Shown here piece after piece: positions 38,600-47,658 of a stretch of DNA of 64,000 nucleotides (the stretch's first letter is position 1; every line of letters begins with the position of its first letter). The translations under genes were made by a program, and so were the position numbers. The notes under the pieces are model-generated. The model saw nothing but the letters and a program-made list of their open reading frames with translations, ran no database searches and was not told the DNA's origin. Origin of the DNA: Corynebacterium flavescens (GTDB lineage: Bacteria; Actinomycetota; Actinomycetes; Mycobacteriales; Mycobacteriaceae); the NCBI RefSeq assembly GCF_008693105.1, contig NZ_VXKK01000001.1:1-64000 (forward strand), given 5' to 3'.

Positions 38600-39611
38600 A
38601 TACCTCCGCGCTCTTTTCTGGCGCCTTTCCGGTCAGCGAGTTCGGGTCGATGCCGAGGCGGTCATCGTGGCGGCGCCACCAGGCGGAGAGCACCGAGCCG
38701 GAGATGTTGTGCCAGACGCTAAAGAAGGTTGAGGGAATGGCCACGATGGGGAAGGCTGCGAAAGCTTTGAGTGCCAGCGTGGCACCCAGTGCCGAGTCCT
38801 GCATTCCCACCTCAAACGTGATGGCCTTTTGTTGTGCGTAGCGAAAGCCTTGCGGATAAACCAGGTGCATCAGGCGGCTAAAGATATAGCCCAGCAGGTA
38901 ACCCAGCAGGTTATGCAGTATGACCACGGGGATAAGCAGCGCGGTTTCCTTGCTGATGAGCTTGGCATTATTGGCCGCGACAACGACGCCGATGATGAGC
39001 AAGATCGACAGCTGCGACACCGCGGGCAGCGCCGGGGTGACCATTCGGACCTGCTTGGCAAAGAGCGTGTGGACCGTAACACCCGCGATGACGGGGATGA
39101 CCACGATCTGGAAAGCAGTCAGGAAGATCTTCTGCGTGGGGATTTCAACGTATTGGCTCGCCAAAGTCTCCATCAAGATGGGGATGGCGAAGGGCGCACA
39201 CAACGTGGACAAGAGCCCGATGGAAACATCTAAAGCTACGTCTCCTCGGGAAAGGAATGACATTACATTTGATGAGGTTCCGGAGGGGCAGCAGCCCACC
39301 AGAATGACGCCGACCGCGAGCATGCCGTCAAGATGGAATACCCAGCACAGGAACACCGCTAGCAGCGGCATAATCACGTAGTGTGCAATGGTTCCCACGA
39401 TGATCATCAGCGGCATCTTGATGATGCGCTTGAAATCATTAATGTCTAGGGTCAGGCCCATGCCAAAGAGCACAATGCTCAGTAGGTAGTTGGTGTAGCT
39501 CTTGGCCCAGAGGCTTAGCTCAGGCAGGAAGTAGTTTAATACGGCCCAAGCAACAACGATGCAGGTAAACCACTTGGTCATCCACCCACCGAAGTTCGCG
39601 ATCGTCTTCAT
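38586..39611 (-). CDS. Bile acid:sodium symporter (BASS) family transporter
   Basis: A 341-residue membrane protein with about nine to ten helices. The family blocks are LSIVLFGMGLTLDINDFKR, VGVILVGCCPSGTSSNVMSFL with the crossing-helix core, and QKAITFEVGMQDSALGATLA. BASS-family members take up bile acids, pyruvate, pantoate or other organic anions with sodium. The start ATG 39611 follows AAGGAT; the frame is open for 34 codons more, but those contain a hairpin (39644-39660) and lack a better start. Adjacent thi genes may suggest a thiamine-precursor cargo, but this is only positional. Confidence 0.85.
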   Translation of the reverse strand: MKTIANFGGWMTKWFTCIVVAWAVLNYFLPELSLWAKSYTNYLLSIVLFGMGLTLDINDFKRIIKMPLMIIVGTIAHYVIMPLLAVFLCWVFHLDGMLAVGVILVGCCPSGTSSNVMSFLSRGDVALDVSIGLLSTLCAPFAIPILMETLASQYVEIPTQKIFLTAFQIVVIPVIAGVTVHTLFAKQVRMVTPALPAVSQLSILLIIGVVVAANNAKLISKETALLIPVVILHNLLGYLLGYIFSRLMHLVYPQGFRYAQQKAITFEVGMQDSALGATLALKAFAAFPIVAIPSTFFSVWHNISGSVLSAWWRRHDDRLGIDPNSLTGKAPEKSAEVSTAR

Positions 39612-39967
39612 TGAATCTATCCTTGCGTAACGCTTTAGCTCCTCGATTCCGAGAATCGAAGAAGCGAGGAAAGCAGCGCTCATATAAGTGCAGTAAAAGT
39701 GGCGGATGCCCACGCACAGATTGCGTGCATGACGGAGTTCTCCGAACGCGGGCGCTGCGAGGGCCTAGGGGTGGTGGCTGCGGCAAGCGCTGAAAAAGCA
39801 ATGGTGGCATCCGTGGCGTCCACGGGGTAGATGGGGCGCTCGCATTGACGTCGCCTTTAAGCGGCACTGACAGCGATCCTACTCCGCAGGCCAGGGTAGA
39901 ACTAACGTGAGATGCCAGAAAGCTTCCTCCCGTCTATCCGCCTTCGGCGGGCCGGCACTCTACATCC
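39612..39967. other. Intergenic region between corA and the BASS transporter
   Basis: No gene is supported here. TCGATTC-CGA-GAATCGA (39643-39659) is a 7-bp hairpin in the transporter leader. CCGCCTTCGGCGG (about 39939-39951) is a short hairpin that may end corA transcription. I see no TPP aptamer motif in the transporter leader. Confidence 0.4.
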
Positions 39968-40945
39968 CTACAACCAGTTATTTCGCTTGAACATGATGTA
40001 GAGAAATACCGAGGTCACACTCACGAGTGCGGCTGAGATTAATGCGCCGATCGGTTCCCCGGCGGTGGGGAAGGGGACATTCATCCCGAAGTAGCCGGTG
40101 ATCAGCGTTGGGACCGCGATGATAGCCGCCCAGCCGGAGAGCTTCTTCATCACTAGGTTCATGTTGTTGGACTGTATTGACAAGTTCGTGTCAATCACCG
40201 TGCTCACTAGGTCACGCAGGGTGTCCGACCAGTCCGTGACCCGCAAGGTGTGGTCGTAGACGTCTTGGAAATAGGGGATAATCACCGCCGGCAGGGGCGG
40301 CTGCGAGCGATTGAGGATCGCTGTGACGATCTCCCGGGTAGGTAGGGCCAGCCGGTGGAGGGTGAGCACGTGTTTATGGAGGCGGTATGCGTTGTGGCGA
40401 ATGCTGTCGTCGGCGCTGGTGTCGTCGAAAAGCTCCTCTTCGAGCTCAGACAAACGTTCATCGAGGGTCTGAATGGCGTCGAAGTGGCTGTCGACGGTGA
40501 GATCGATGATCGCCCAGAGGATGCTGACTACGCCCTCATCGAGCAACGATGACTGTGCCTCCCAAGATGTCCGCGCGCGGTCAATGTCGAAGGCGCCACC
40601 CCGCCGGACCGTGACTACCGCGTTATGGGTGACGAATGCAGAGATCTCGCGGCGTTCCATATGACTCGTGTCAGTCTCTGGGGCACGGACGGCGTAGAGG
40701 GTGAGGAAAAGATGGGTAGGGTAGCGCACCATTTTTGCACGCTCCTTAAAGCTGAGCACATCCTCCACGGCGAGGGGGTGGAGGTGGAGTTCCTCGGCGA
40801 TCTCATCGAGTATTACCGAGTCCACATCATCGAGATCGACCCAGATGGTGACGGTGTCGTCTTTGAGGCGCTCGGAGAGATCAGCCAGCGGGAAATCCGA
40901 GTCCTCCACTGAGCCGTCGCGGTATTGGCGGGTGGTGATGCGCAT
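39968..40945 (-). CDS. corA: CorA-family magnesium transporter
   Basis: A 325-residue channel-like transporter. The large N-terminal cytosolic domain (about 1-265) is followed by two C-terminal membrane helices. The signature GMN is in TGYFGMNVPFPTAGEP between them, and the protein ends in a basic tail (FKRNNWL). It forms pentamers that carry Mg2+ (also Co2+, Ni2+). The length fits the family. It is divergent from the ABC importer genes. Confidence 0.93.
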   Translation of the reverse strand: MRITTRQYRDGSVEDSDFPLADLSERLKDDTVTIWVDLDDVDSVILDEIAEELHLHPLAVEDVLSFKERAKMVRYPTHLFLTLYAVRAPETDTSHMERREISAFVTHNAVVTVRRGGAFDIDRARTSWEAQSSLLDEGVVSILWAIIDLTVDSHFDAIQTLDERLSELEEELFDDTSADDSIRHNAYRLHKHVLTLHRLALPTREIVTAILNRSQPPLPAVIIPYFQDVYDHTLRVTDWSDTLRDLVSTVIDTNLSIQSNNMNLVMKKLSGWAAIIAVPTLITGYFGMNVPFPTAGEPIGALISAALVSVTSVFLYIMFKRNNWL

Positions 40946-41081
40946 AGAACATCAGTGTATTACGGCAGAATTGTTACTGCTCCACGAACGTGGTGTCCAA
41001 AGATCGGTGGCGAGTAGTTCTGAGAAAACCCATCTATCAAGGGGCTGCGCGAAGTTGGCGTTGAAAAATAATTAGAAAGGG

Positions 41082-41110
41082 TTGACGTTTCATAGACTTA
41101 GTAGTCTATT
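41082..41110 (+). promoter_or_regulatory. Promoter of the amino-acid ABC importer with McbR-like operator
   Basis: TTGACG (41082-41087) and TCTATT (41105-41110) are spaced by 17 bp and can serve as -35 and -10. The operator TAGAC-TTAGTA-GTCTA (41093-41108) fits the corynebacterial McbR consensus TAGAC-N6-GTCTA with no mismatch and occupies the space between the two boxes. A repressor there would block RNA polymerase. McbR is a TetR-type repressor of methionine and cysteine metabolism. Confidence 0.72.
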
Positions 41111-41248
41111 GTTAGCAGAGTAATCGGTACATAACGCTTGTTCTCGTTCCTCTCAACATTGGTGAGGTAAACGCAGGGAGACCTCTCGCAGGTGCAGTGC
41201 CGCATGTACACACTGAAGTTTTCCCTCGAATCAACTTGGAGTACGCAC

Positions 41249-42172
41249 ATGAACGTTTTGGGTATTGGAAGCAGGAAAGCCCGCACCGGGGCTGAAGGAA
41301 ACAGGAAGCGCCTCGGCGTCGTCGCGGGCATCGTGGCGGCACTATCGCTGACCCTGGCCGCGTGTTCTTCCGGTTCCTCGGAAACTGCGAGTGAGTCGCC
41401 CGCGGCAGATGCCTCACAGGTTGGCCGCACCATGGATGAGATTAAAGAGTCCGGCAGCGTACGCATCGGCGTCTTTGCTGATAAGGCGCCCTTCGGCTCC
41501 ATTGATCAGAGCGGCAACTATGCGGGATATGACATTGTCTACGGCGATCGCATTGGCAAAGACCTTGGGGTCGACGTCGAGTATGTCCCTGTAGAGGCCG
41601 CGTCCCGAGTCGAGTTCCTCGAATCCGGCAAAGTCGATATCATTCTGGCTAACTTCACGGTGACCCCGGAGCGTCAAGAAAAGGTGGACTTTGCCAACCC
41701 CTATATGAAGGTATCCCTCGGAGTAGCTTCGCCCGAGGATGCCCCTATTACCAAACCGGAACAGCTCAAGGACTCCAAGCTGGTTATCGTGAAGGGAACC
41801 ACTGCGGATTCCTACCTCGCGGCGAACTACCCGGATGCTGATGTGCAGAAGTTCGAGCAATACACCGAAGTGACGAACTCCCTACTTGATGGCCGTGCGG
41901 ATGGCTGGGTCACCGACAACACAGAGGCCCTAGCTTGGACTGGTGCCCAAAAGGGCTTCACCACGGGGATTGCCTCCCTGGGAGATGAGGACACCATCGC
42001 CGCGGCCGTGGCCAAGGGCAACACCCAGTTGCGTGACTGGCTCAACCAGCAGCTGACGGATCTGGCGGGCGAGCAGTTCTTCCACAAGGACTTCGATGAG
42101 ACCCTGCGGCCCGTCTACGGCGACAACATCTCGGCAGATGAGTTGGTGGTTGAGGGCGGAAAGCTCTCCTAG
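41249..42172 (+). CDS. Amino-acid ABC transporter substrate-binding lipoprotein
   Basis: A 307-residue exported binding protein. The lipobox LTLAAC lies at about residue 33, after a basic start and a hydrophobic segment. The mature part is a family 3 periplasmic-type binding domain: SVRIGVFADKAPFGSIDQSG, AGYDIVYGDRIGKDLG, FLESGKVDIILANFTVTPER and KLVIVKGTTADSYLA. ATG 41249 has TTGGAG 9 nt upstream. Sequences with IANFTVTPER and a GTTAD loop are frequent among cystine/cysteine and glutamate binders, and the McbR-like operator upstream favours a sulfur amino acid. The exact ligand is inferred. Confidence 0.85.
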   Translation: MNVLGIGSRKARTGAEGNRKRLGVVAGIVAALSLTLAACSSGSSETASESPAADASQVGRTMDEIKESGSVRIGVFADKAPFGSIDQSGNYAGYDIVYGDRIGKDLGVDVEYVPVEAASRVEFLESGKVDIILANFTVTPERQEKVDFANPYMKVSLGVASPEDAPITKPEQLKDSKLVIVKGTTADSYLAANYPDADVQKFEQYTEVTNSLLDGRADGWVTDNTEALAWTGAQKGFTTGIASLGDEDTIAAAVAKGNTQLRDWLNQQLTDLAGEQFFHKDFDETLRPVYGDNISADELVVEGGKLS

Positions 42173-42249
42173 CGAGCGCCTAGTGGTGCACCACATCCTG
42201 TAGTGCACCACATTCTTTTGGTGCATCGTGATGATGAAAAGTATTAGCC

Positions 42250-42280
42250 GCAAGACTCGGGTGTCCCGAGTCTTGCTTTT
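42250..42280 (+). terminator. Attenuator-type hairpin between binding protein and permease
   Basis: GCAAGACTCGGG (42250-42261) pairs perfectly over 12 bp with CCCGAGTCTTGC (42265-42276) around TGT, followed by TTTT. It stands 13 nt before the permease start. It should end most transcripts after the binding protein, which explains a surplus of that protein over permease and ATPase. Two palindromes (GTGGTGCACCAC at 42183-42194 and a near copy at 42201-42211) precede it. Confidence 0.85.
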
Positions 42281-42292
42281 GCGAGGAGTGGC

Positions 42293-42952
42293 ATGGACTT
42301 TGCGGTGATTGTGGCCTCGCTGCCTACTTATGCGGAGGCGGCGTTGCTGACCTTGCGTATCGCGATAGTCGGTATCATTCTGGCGTTTGTGGTTGGCTTG
42401 GTATCGGCGGTCATTCAGATTTTCCGCATTCCGGTGTTGAGACAGGTGGTTGCGGCCTACATTGAGCTCTCCCGCAATACCCCGCTTCTTGTTCAGCTCT
42501 TCTTTCTGTATTTTGGGCTGCCGAAGCTGGGCTTGACCTGGAGCGCGGAAACCTGTGCCTATGTGGGGCTAGCTTTTCTCGGAGGCTCCTACGTGGCAGA
42601 GGCACTGCGTTCGGGATTTGAGCAGATCGCGCCCATTCAGGAGCAATCCGCCCTGGCCTTGGGCTTTAGCCGTACCCAATCCCTCCGCAAGGTGCTTTTG
42701 CCGCAGGCCCTTTCCTATGCCTTGCCAGCGCTAACGGCGAACGTGATCTTCTTGATCAAAGAGACGTCGGTGTTTTCCATCCTGGCCCTGCCCGATCTGG
42801 TCTATGTGGCTAAGGAACAGATAGGAAATGATTACACCACCACGGAGGCGCTGACGGCGCTCGTCCTTTTCTATCTGATTATCTTGCTGCCAATCTCTTT
42901 GCTGGCGGCCGTAGCGGAGAAGAAGGTGCGCTATGCAACTCTTGGACAGTAG
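42293..42952 (+). CDS. Amino-acid ABC transporter permease, first subunit
   Basis: A 219-residue HisM-type permease with about five membrane helices. YIELSRNTPLLVQLFFLYFGLP is the conserved N-terminal block, and GGSYVAEALRSGFEQIAPIQEQSALALG is the EAA loop that contacts the ATPase (here split by the reading). ATG 42293 follows GCGAGGAGTG, a good ribosome binding site. The stop overlaps the second permease gene by 20 bp. Confidence 0.9.
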   Translation: MDFAVIVASLPTYAEAALLTLRIAIVGIILAFVVGLVSAVIQIFRIPVLRQVVAAYIELSRNTPLLVQLFFLYFGLPKLGLTWSAETCAYVGLAFLGGSYVAEALRSGFEQIAPIQEQSALALGFSRTQSLRKVLLPQALSYALPALTANVIFLIKETSVFSILALPDLVYVAKEQIGNDYTTTEALTALVLFYLIILLPISLLAAVAEKKVRYATLGQ

Positions 42953-43649
42953 CCAGCTGCTTCTGGCCGCCGGCGAGCCCGGGTACGAGGTTCTCTTTCA
43001 AGGGAGCAACTTTTTGCGCCTACTCGCTGGCCTGTGGGTTAGCCTGCGAATCGCGCTGGTCTCCATGATCTTCTCCATTGCCCTCGGCCTCGTCTTGGGG
43101 CTCATCATGACCAGCAAGAATATCTTCGTGCGGTTTGTGACTAGGGTCTATCTCGACTTCATCCGGGTGATGCCACCGCTGGTTCTCCTGTTTGTGGTGT
43201 TCTTCGATTCCGCCACGATTTTCGGCGTGGATATCTCCGGCGAGACGGCGGCGGTGATCGTATTCACGGCCTGGGGTACCGCCGAGATGGGAGATCTCAC
43301 CCGTGGAGCCCTGCAGTCCGTACCGGTCCATCAGTATCAGTCAGCGCTAGCGCTGGGCATGAACAAGACGCAGGTGGCGACACGGGTCATCGTTCCCCAG
43401 GCAGTGCGTTCGCTGGTTCCTAACGTGGTTAACCTCAGCACGCGCATGATCAAGACCACCTCCTTGGTGGTCCTCATCGGGGTTATAGAGGTACTCAAGG
43501 TAGGCCAAAGCATCATCGATGCCAATCGCTTTGAGTACCCGGATGCCGCCCTGTGGGTCTACGGGATGGTTTTCTTCTTGTACTTTGCCCTGTGTTTCCC
43601 CATCTCCTGGTTCTCGAGGAGACTTGAAAAGAAATGGAAGTTAGCATGA
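42933..43649 (+). CDS. Amino-acid ABC transporter permease, second subunit
   Basis: A 238-residue permease of the same type, with an extra N-terminal segment and about five helices. [19 protein letters not shown] and [20 protein letters not shown] are the conserved blocks, the second being the EAA loop. ATG 42933 is inside the end of the first permease gene. Two different permeases make a heterodimer, as in other polar amino-acid importers. Its stop overlaps the ATPase start (ATGA). Confidence 0.9.
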   Translation: MQLLDSSQLLLAAGEPGYEVLFQGSNFLRLLAGLWVSLRIALVSMIFSIALGLVLGLIMTSKNIFVRFVTRVYLDFIRVMPPLVLLFVVFFDSATIFGVDISGETAAVIVFTAWGTAEMGDLTRGALQSVPVHQYQSALALGMNKTQVATRVIVPQAVRSLVPNVVNLSTRMIKTTSLVVLIGVIEVLKVGQSIIDANRFEYPDAALWVYGMVFFLYFALCFPISWFSRRLEKKWKLA

Positions 43650-44410
43650 GCGAGTCAATTCTGGAGCTCGATTCCGTAGAAAAGATCTATGGCAACGGCG
43701 TCAAAGCCCTCGGTGGAGTCTCCCTAGAGGTTCGGCGCAGCGAGGTCATTGCAGTGATTGGTCCCTCTGGATGCGGAAAGTCCACCCTCTTGCGCACTAT
43801 CAACGGGCTCGAGGAGGTGCAGGGAGGATCGATAAAGTTCCACGGAGAAAAGCTTAACGCCCGGGGCACTCAGTGGCAGAAGGTTCGGCAGAAGATCGGC
43901 ATGGTCTTCCAGTCCTATGAGCTCTTTCCGCACCTCAACGTCATGGATAACTTGCTGCTCGGCCCAACGGTGGTCTCCCACCGCGACAAGAAGCAGGCGC
44001 GGGAGCAGGCCATAAAGCTCTTGTCGCGGGTTGGCTTACTCGACCGTGCGGATTCGAAGCCTCACCAGCTCTCGGGTGGACAAAAACAGCGCATCGCCAT
44101 CGTGCGCGCGCTCATGATGAATCCTGAGGTGCTGCTTCTCGACGAAATCACCGCCTCCCTCGATCCAGAAATGGTGCGGGAGGTCCTCGACGTCGTCCTC
44201 GAGCTGGCGAAGGAAGGGATGACCATGCTGATTGTCACCCACGAGATGGGCTTTGCCCGCGCCATCGCAGACCGGGTGGTTTTCATGGATGCCGGGGAAA
44301 TAGCGGAATCGGGAGATCCCGAACAGTTCTTCAGCCATCCCAGCACGCAACGTGCCGCCACGTTCCTCGACACCTTTGTATTCCAAGACCCGGAGGCCAC
44401 GGGTGAGTGA
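43646..44410 (+). CDS. Amino-acid ABC transporter ATP-binding protein
   Basis: A 254-residue ATPase. Walker A is [17 protein letters not shown]-loop is [16 protein letters not shown], the signature is [18 protein letters not shown], Walker B is [12 protein letters not shown] and the switch histidine is in [17 protein letters not shown] 43646 overlaps the stop of the second permease as ATGA; GGAAG lies 5 nt upstream. It energises the two permeases and the lipoprotein encoded upstream. Confidence 0.93.
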   Translation: MSESILELDSVEKIYGNGVKALGGVSLEVRRSEVIAVIGPSGCGKSTLLRTINGLEEVQGGSIKFHGEKLNARGTQWQKVRQKIGMVFQSYELFPHLNVMDNLLLGPTVVSHRDKKQAREQAIKLLSRVGLLDRADSKPHQLSGGQKQRIAIVRALMMNPEVLLLDEITASLDPEMVREVLDVVLELAKEGMTMLIVTHEMGFARAIADRVVFMDAGEIAESGDPEQFFSHPSTQRAATFLDTFVFQDPEATGE

Positions 44411-44521
44411 GCGCCGCTGAGCGCTTTAGTCTCGCTCCTGATCACAAAACCGCGAACGTGTCTACCATCGGGAGTTAGAGAGCTTAGTTCTAACCGCAAG
44501 TAATCAAAGGAGTTCGCAATC

Positions 44522-45103
44522 ATGAGCAGCGATAAAGAATATGGCGGTCAGGAATACGAAAAGGAATACGAGGACGTATTCGATTCCGCCGATGCATTAG
44601 ATGATGATGGGGCTGTAAAGCAGCAGCTGGTGGCAGATGAGATTCGCCCCTCCAAGGCGCAGTGGTCGCTGGATACGGTGGAGGAAGTCGACGAGACCGG
44701 CTTTTCTTCTTGGCTAACCATTGAGATCGATTGCGAGCCCGTGGAGGTTGCCGCCGATGATGCGGACTTCGCCCCAGAATCGGATGAGGAAGACTATGGG
44801 GATGATGACGAGGACGAGGAGTTCAGCGAGGAGCTGACTATCCGCGCGGAGACCGTTCCCAGCACGGCCACCGACTGGCGGGAGTTCAAGGGCCACCACT
44901 TGGAAAGCCCGGCCTTTGGTGAACCCGCCGAAGCTGTGGTGATTTACGGTGACCACTACCGCTTCGATAAGGTGAGCCTCGACGTCACCGATCAGCGTGA
45001 CCGCACCGCAGACTTCCAGGTCACCTTGAGCGGCGATCTCGACGGTCTGGGCATCGACCCAATTGAGCTGACCGTCAGCGGCGAGTACCTGCCCACGCTA
45101 TAG
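44522..45103 (+). CDS. Acidic hypothetical protein
   Basis: A 193-residue very acidic soluble protein with long Asp/Glu runs (ESDEEDYGDDDEDEEFSEE) and a C-terminal beta-rich part (VTLSGDLDGLGIDPIELTVSG). AAAGGAG lies 9 nt before the ATG. An inverted repeat GTTAGA-N9-TCTAAC at 44474-44494 upstream may be an operator. No motif or family is recognised; the acidity suggests a DNA mimic or a binder of basic partners, but nothing supports this beyond composition. Confidence 0.65.
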   Translation: MSSDKEYGGQEYEKEYEDVFDSADALDDDGAVKQQLVADEIRPSKAQWSLDTVEEVDETGFSSWLTIEIDCEPVEVAADDADFAPESDEEDYGDDDEDEEFSEELTIRAETVPSTATDWREFKGHHLESPAFGEPAEAVVIYGDHYRFDKVSLDVTDQRDRTADFQVTLSGDLDGLGIDPIELTVSGEYLPTL

Positions 45104-45148
45104 ATAGCGCGAGGAATCTCAAGCAAGAAGGCCTCAAGCAAGCAGGAC

Positions 45149-45577
45149 TTAAGCCAACCTGCAGGAGTAGCGGCGGCGCCCGGCCCAGCGAACGTCGTCA
45201 GGCGCGGCGGCGATGTTAAAGCCTAGGGCGCGGTAGAAACCCACGGCATCATCATCGGTTTCCAGGTACAGCTCGCGGCCCGTTTCCCGCCGAATGTGGC
45301 GGATAAGTTCAGTCCCGAGGCCGCGCCCCTGTGCGGACTCGGCGACGGCGATGTATTCCACCACCGCTTGGTCGCCGCGGTTGTCGTAGGCGGCGAATCC
45401 CTCCAGCTCCCCGTCGCTCTCGGCGGCAATGAGTCCGAGGGAAGGCAGATCCTCGCGCAGGCAGGAATCGAGGCGCTCGGCATCGTACTCGGTGGCCAGC
45501 CACAACAGGTGGCGCAGCTGCGGGCCGGTCATCTCCGCGCGGTTCAAGGGAAGGATACGCACGGGCGAGGCGGTCAT
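45149..45577 (-). CDS. GNAT-family N-acetyltransferase
   Basis: A 142-residue acetyltransferase. The acetyl-CoA loop is VAESAQGRGLGTELIRHIR, the strand before it is VVEYIA, and the C-terminal block is DDAVGFYRALGFNIAA. ATG 45577 is preceded by GAAGGAG at 7 nt; the long open frame upstream is not coding. It diverges from the S66 peptidase gene; the substrate is unknown. Confidence 0.85.
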   Translation of the reverse strand: MTASPVRILPLNRAEMTGPQLRHLLWLATEYDAERLDSCLREDLPSLGLIAAESDGELEGFAAYDNRGDQAVVEYIAVAESAQGRGLGTELIRHIRRETGRELYLETDDDAVGFYRALGFNIAAAPDDVRWAGRRRYSCRLA

Positions 45578-45676
45578 GTTGGCTCCTTCTACAAGGCCCT
45601 CCGCGTGGTGGGCACGGGCGCGACGGCGGGGAGGGTTGGCTCCGTGGCCCAAAATACTGTGGTTTAAGATACAACG

Positions 45677-46675
45677 ATGACCATTTCTCCCGCACCTTTG
45701 ACACCGGGATCGCGCATACGGGTGGTGGCCCCGTCCGTATCGCTCTCCTTTGTCGAGCACAGGAAGCTGGGGCATTACTTGAGCCACTTGGCCACGACGC
45801 GCCTGGAGAACCTCGGACTCGAGGTAACCTTCGGCGCCCACGTCCGGGAGTCGGATGAGTTTTCCACCTCGCCGATTCGCTCCCGGGTCTCCGATCTGCA
45901 TGAGGCATTTGCGGATCCTTCCGTCGACGGAATCATGAGCGTTATGGGCGGCTTCAATAGCAACGAGCTGCTGCCATACCTGGACTTCGATCTCATTGCG
46001 GATAACCCCAAGTTCCTTTGCGGCTATTCCGATATCACCGCGCTACAAAATGCGATCTTCGCTCAGACAGACCTGATTACTTACTCTGGCCCGCACTGGT
46101 CGAGTTTTGGCATGCGAGATCACAGCGAGATTACCCGCCGCTCCTTCGAACACGCGGCTTTTGGCACCGAGCCTATTGTCTGGGAGCCTTCCACCTGGTT
46201 CACCGATGATCAGTGGTTCGTGGCCCAAGATAATCGCCCCACTCAGCCTTCTAGCGGCTGGTGGATAGTCCAAGAAGGTGAGGCCGAGGGCATCGCGGTG
46301 GGCTCGAACCTGAGCACCTTCGCCCTGCTCAATGGCACCGAGTATCGCCCCGAGCTTCGCGATCGCGTGCTCTTCGTGGAAGTAACGCACAGCGCTGGAA
46401 TCCGGGAGTTTCGGCGCATGCTCGAGTCCGTACTGCAGCAGCCGGGCGGGGATGAGATCGCCGCGCTAGTCATTGGCCGCTTCCAGGTAGAAAGCGACGT
46501 CAACCACGAGGAAGTCGACGCCACGGTGGCCTCCATTCCGCAGCTGCGGGATATCCCCGTCATCGCCAACGCGGACTTCGGCCACACCAATCCGCAGCTG
46601 ACCTTCCCCATCGGCGGGCGTGCCCAGATTCGCGCGGCCCGGGAAGGCTCGCGCATCGCCTTTACCCGCGCCTGA
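45677..46675 (+). CDS. S66-family LD-carboxypeptidase / MccF-like peptidase
   Basis: A 332-residue serine peptidase of family S66. The nucleophile serine is in FLCGYSDITALQNA, the glutamate in EGEAEGIAVGSNLSTF, and the histidine in NADFGHTNPQLTFP; IRVVAPS is the typical N-terminus. Members either trim tetrapeptides of the wall (LdcA) or hydrolyse microcin C-type toxins (MccF). This protein has the longer MccF-like insert, so self-protection is possible. TAAGAT (45665-45670) lies 6 nt before the ATG, suggesting a leaderless mRNA. Confidence 0.87.
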   Translation: MTISPAPLTPGSRIRVVAPSVSLSFVEHRKLGHYLSHLATTRLENLGLEVTFGAHVRESDEFSTSPIRSRVSDLHEAFADPSVDGIMSVMGGFNSNELLPYLDFDLIADNPKFLCGYSDITALQNAIFAQTDLITYSGPHWSSFGMRDHSEITRRSFEHAAFGTEPIVWEPSTWFTDDQWFVAQDNRPTQPSSGWWIVQEGEAEGIAVGSNLSTFALLNGTEYRPELRDRVLFVEVTHSAGIREFRRMLESVLQQPGGDEIAALVIGRFQVESDVNHEEVDATVASIPQLRDIPVIANADFGHTNPQLTFPIGGRAQIRAAREGSRIAFTRA

Positions 46676-46683
46676 TTGCTATT

Positions 46684-47658
46684 TCAGTACAGCTGGGTTC
46701 CTTGGGTGCGAAGAATCGACTGAGCCGTCGCCGATACGGTGGGATCCGCGTCCTGCACTAGGTGTTGCAGGATCGGTCCAGCTCCGGCTAACTCAGCGAG
46801 GGCTTGGGTATATCGCAGGCGCTGTTCGGGAGTGGTTTTCTCCGAGTGGATTCGATCGATGATCAACATCAGCGCAAGCTGTCCCGCGTCTTCTGAAAAG
46901 CTGCCGAGGATTTCTGCCGCCTCGACGTCGTGGCAGCCTAGGCCGATGTGTTCTATCAAAGCAGGTATCGCGGTGATAGCCCCGCGACGGCCCAATTCAA
47001 ATACGGCGAGTTGTCGCACACGGGAGCTGGTGTCTGCAGAAGCGAAAGAAAGCCACTGGTCGGCGCGAGGGCTATAAAACTTAGCCAAGGCGATGGCAGC
47101 GCGCTCGCGGATAGCCTCGTTGGAGGAGGTAAGTGCCTCGGCCACGACCTGCAAGGAATCCTCGGAGTCATCTATGGACCAGAGCAGTACACCGGCCGTG
47201 TTCGAATCATCTTCCTTGAGAAAGAGGCAGGCGGCGGCTTGGCTTGGTGCGGAAAATGCAGCGGCCACCCGGTGGAGAGAGCGCTCATCCGCCAAAGCCT
47301 CAATCATCGTGAAAGTGTGTGCGAGGCTTGCGGCATCTACTGTATCCCGCGTCGATACCTGACGCAGGATGTCTATCAGCCGTTTGTCTGCGGCGATGCG
47401 CTCGGTGGTCTCTACCTGTACCTCCTCGAGAAGTCGTGCGAGATTGCCACCGCCATCGAGTACTCGAGATACTTGGTCAATGCTAAGACCCACTGAGCGC
47501 AGGAGTTCCACCTGGCTCAAGCGAGTGAGGTCGGCTTCCGAGTAGTTTCGATAGCCGTTGGAATCGCGTTGGCTGGGCGGGACCAAACCGATCGTGTCGT
47601 AGTACCGAAGCATGCGCACACTCAGGTTAGTCAGCTGGGATACCTCGCCGATCTTCAT
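46684..47658 (-). CDS. MerR-family regulator with C-terminal HEAT repeats
   Basis: A 324-residue protein. Residues 1-70 form the MerR helix-turn-helix and wing (MKIGEVSQLTNLSVRMLRYYD, LVPPSQRDSNGYRNYSEADL), residues 75-110 form a short dimerisation helix, and the remainder consists of HEAT-like helical pairs (EAIRERAAIALAKFYSP, SSRVRQLAVFELGRRGAITA, DPTVSATAQSILRTQG). The usual cysteine ligands are absent. It overlaps the next gene start by ATGA, so the two HEAT proteins are made together. HEAT arrays usually bind proteins or nucleic acids. Confidence 0.85.
   Translation of the reverse strand: MKIGEVSQLTNLSVRMLRYYDTIGLVPPSQRDSNGYRNYSEADLTRLSQVELLRSVGLSIDQVSRVLDGGGNLARLLEEVQVETTERIAADKRLIDILRQVSTRDTVDAASLAHTFTMIEALADERSLHRVAAAFSAPSQAAACLFLKEDDSNTAGVLLWSIDDSEDSLQVVAEALTSSNEAIRERAAIALAKFYSPRADQWLSFASADTSSRVRQLAVFELGRRGAITAIPALIEHIGLGCHDVEAAEILGSFSEDAGQLALMLIIDRIHSEKTTPEQRLRYTQALAELAGAGPILQHLVQDADPTVSATAQSILRTQGTQLY

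Noticed and set aside
41192-41248. Longer start for the ABC binding lipoprotein
   Set aside because: It would add 19 residues before the signal peptide; the ATG at 41249 has a Shine-Dalgarno and gives a normal lipoprotein signal.
45578-45901. Upstream extension of the GNAT gene by about 108 codons
   Set aside because: The added part is antisense to the S66 peptidase gene, and a strong GAAGGAG marks the start at 45577.
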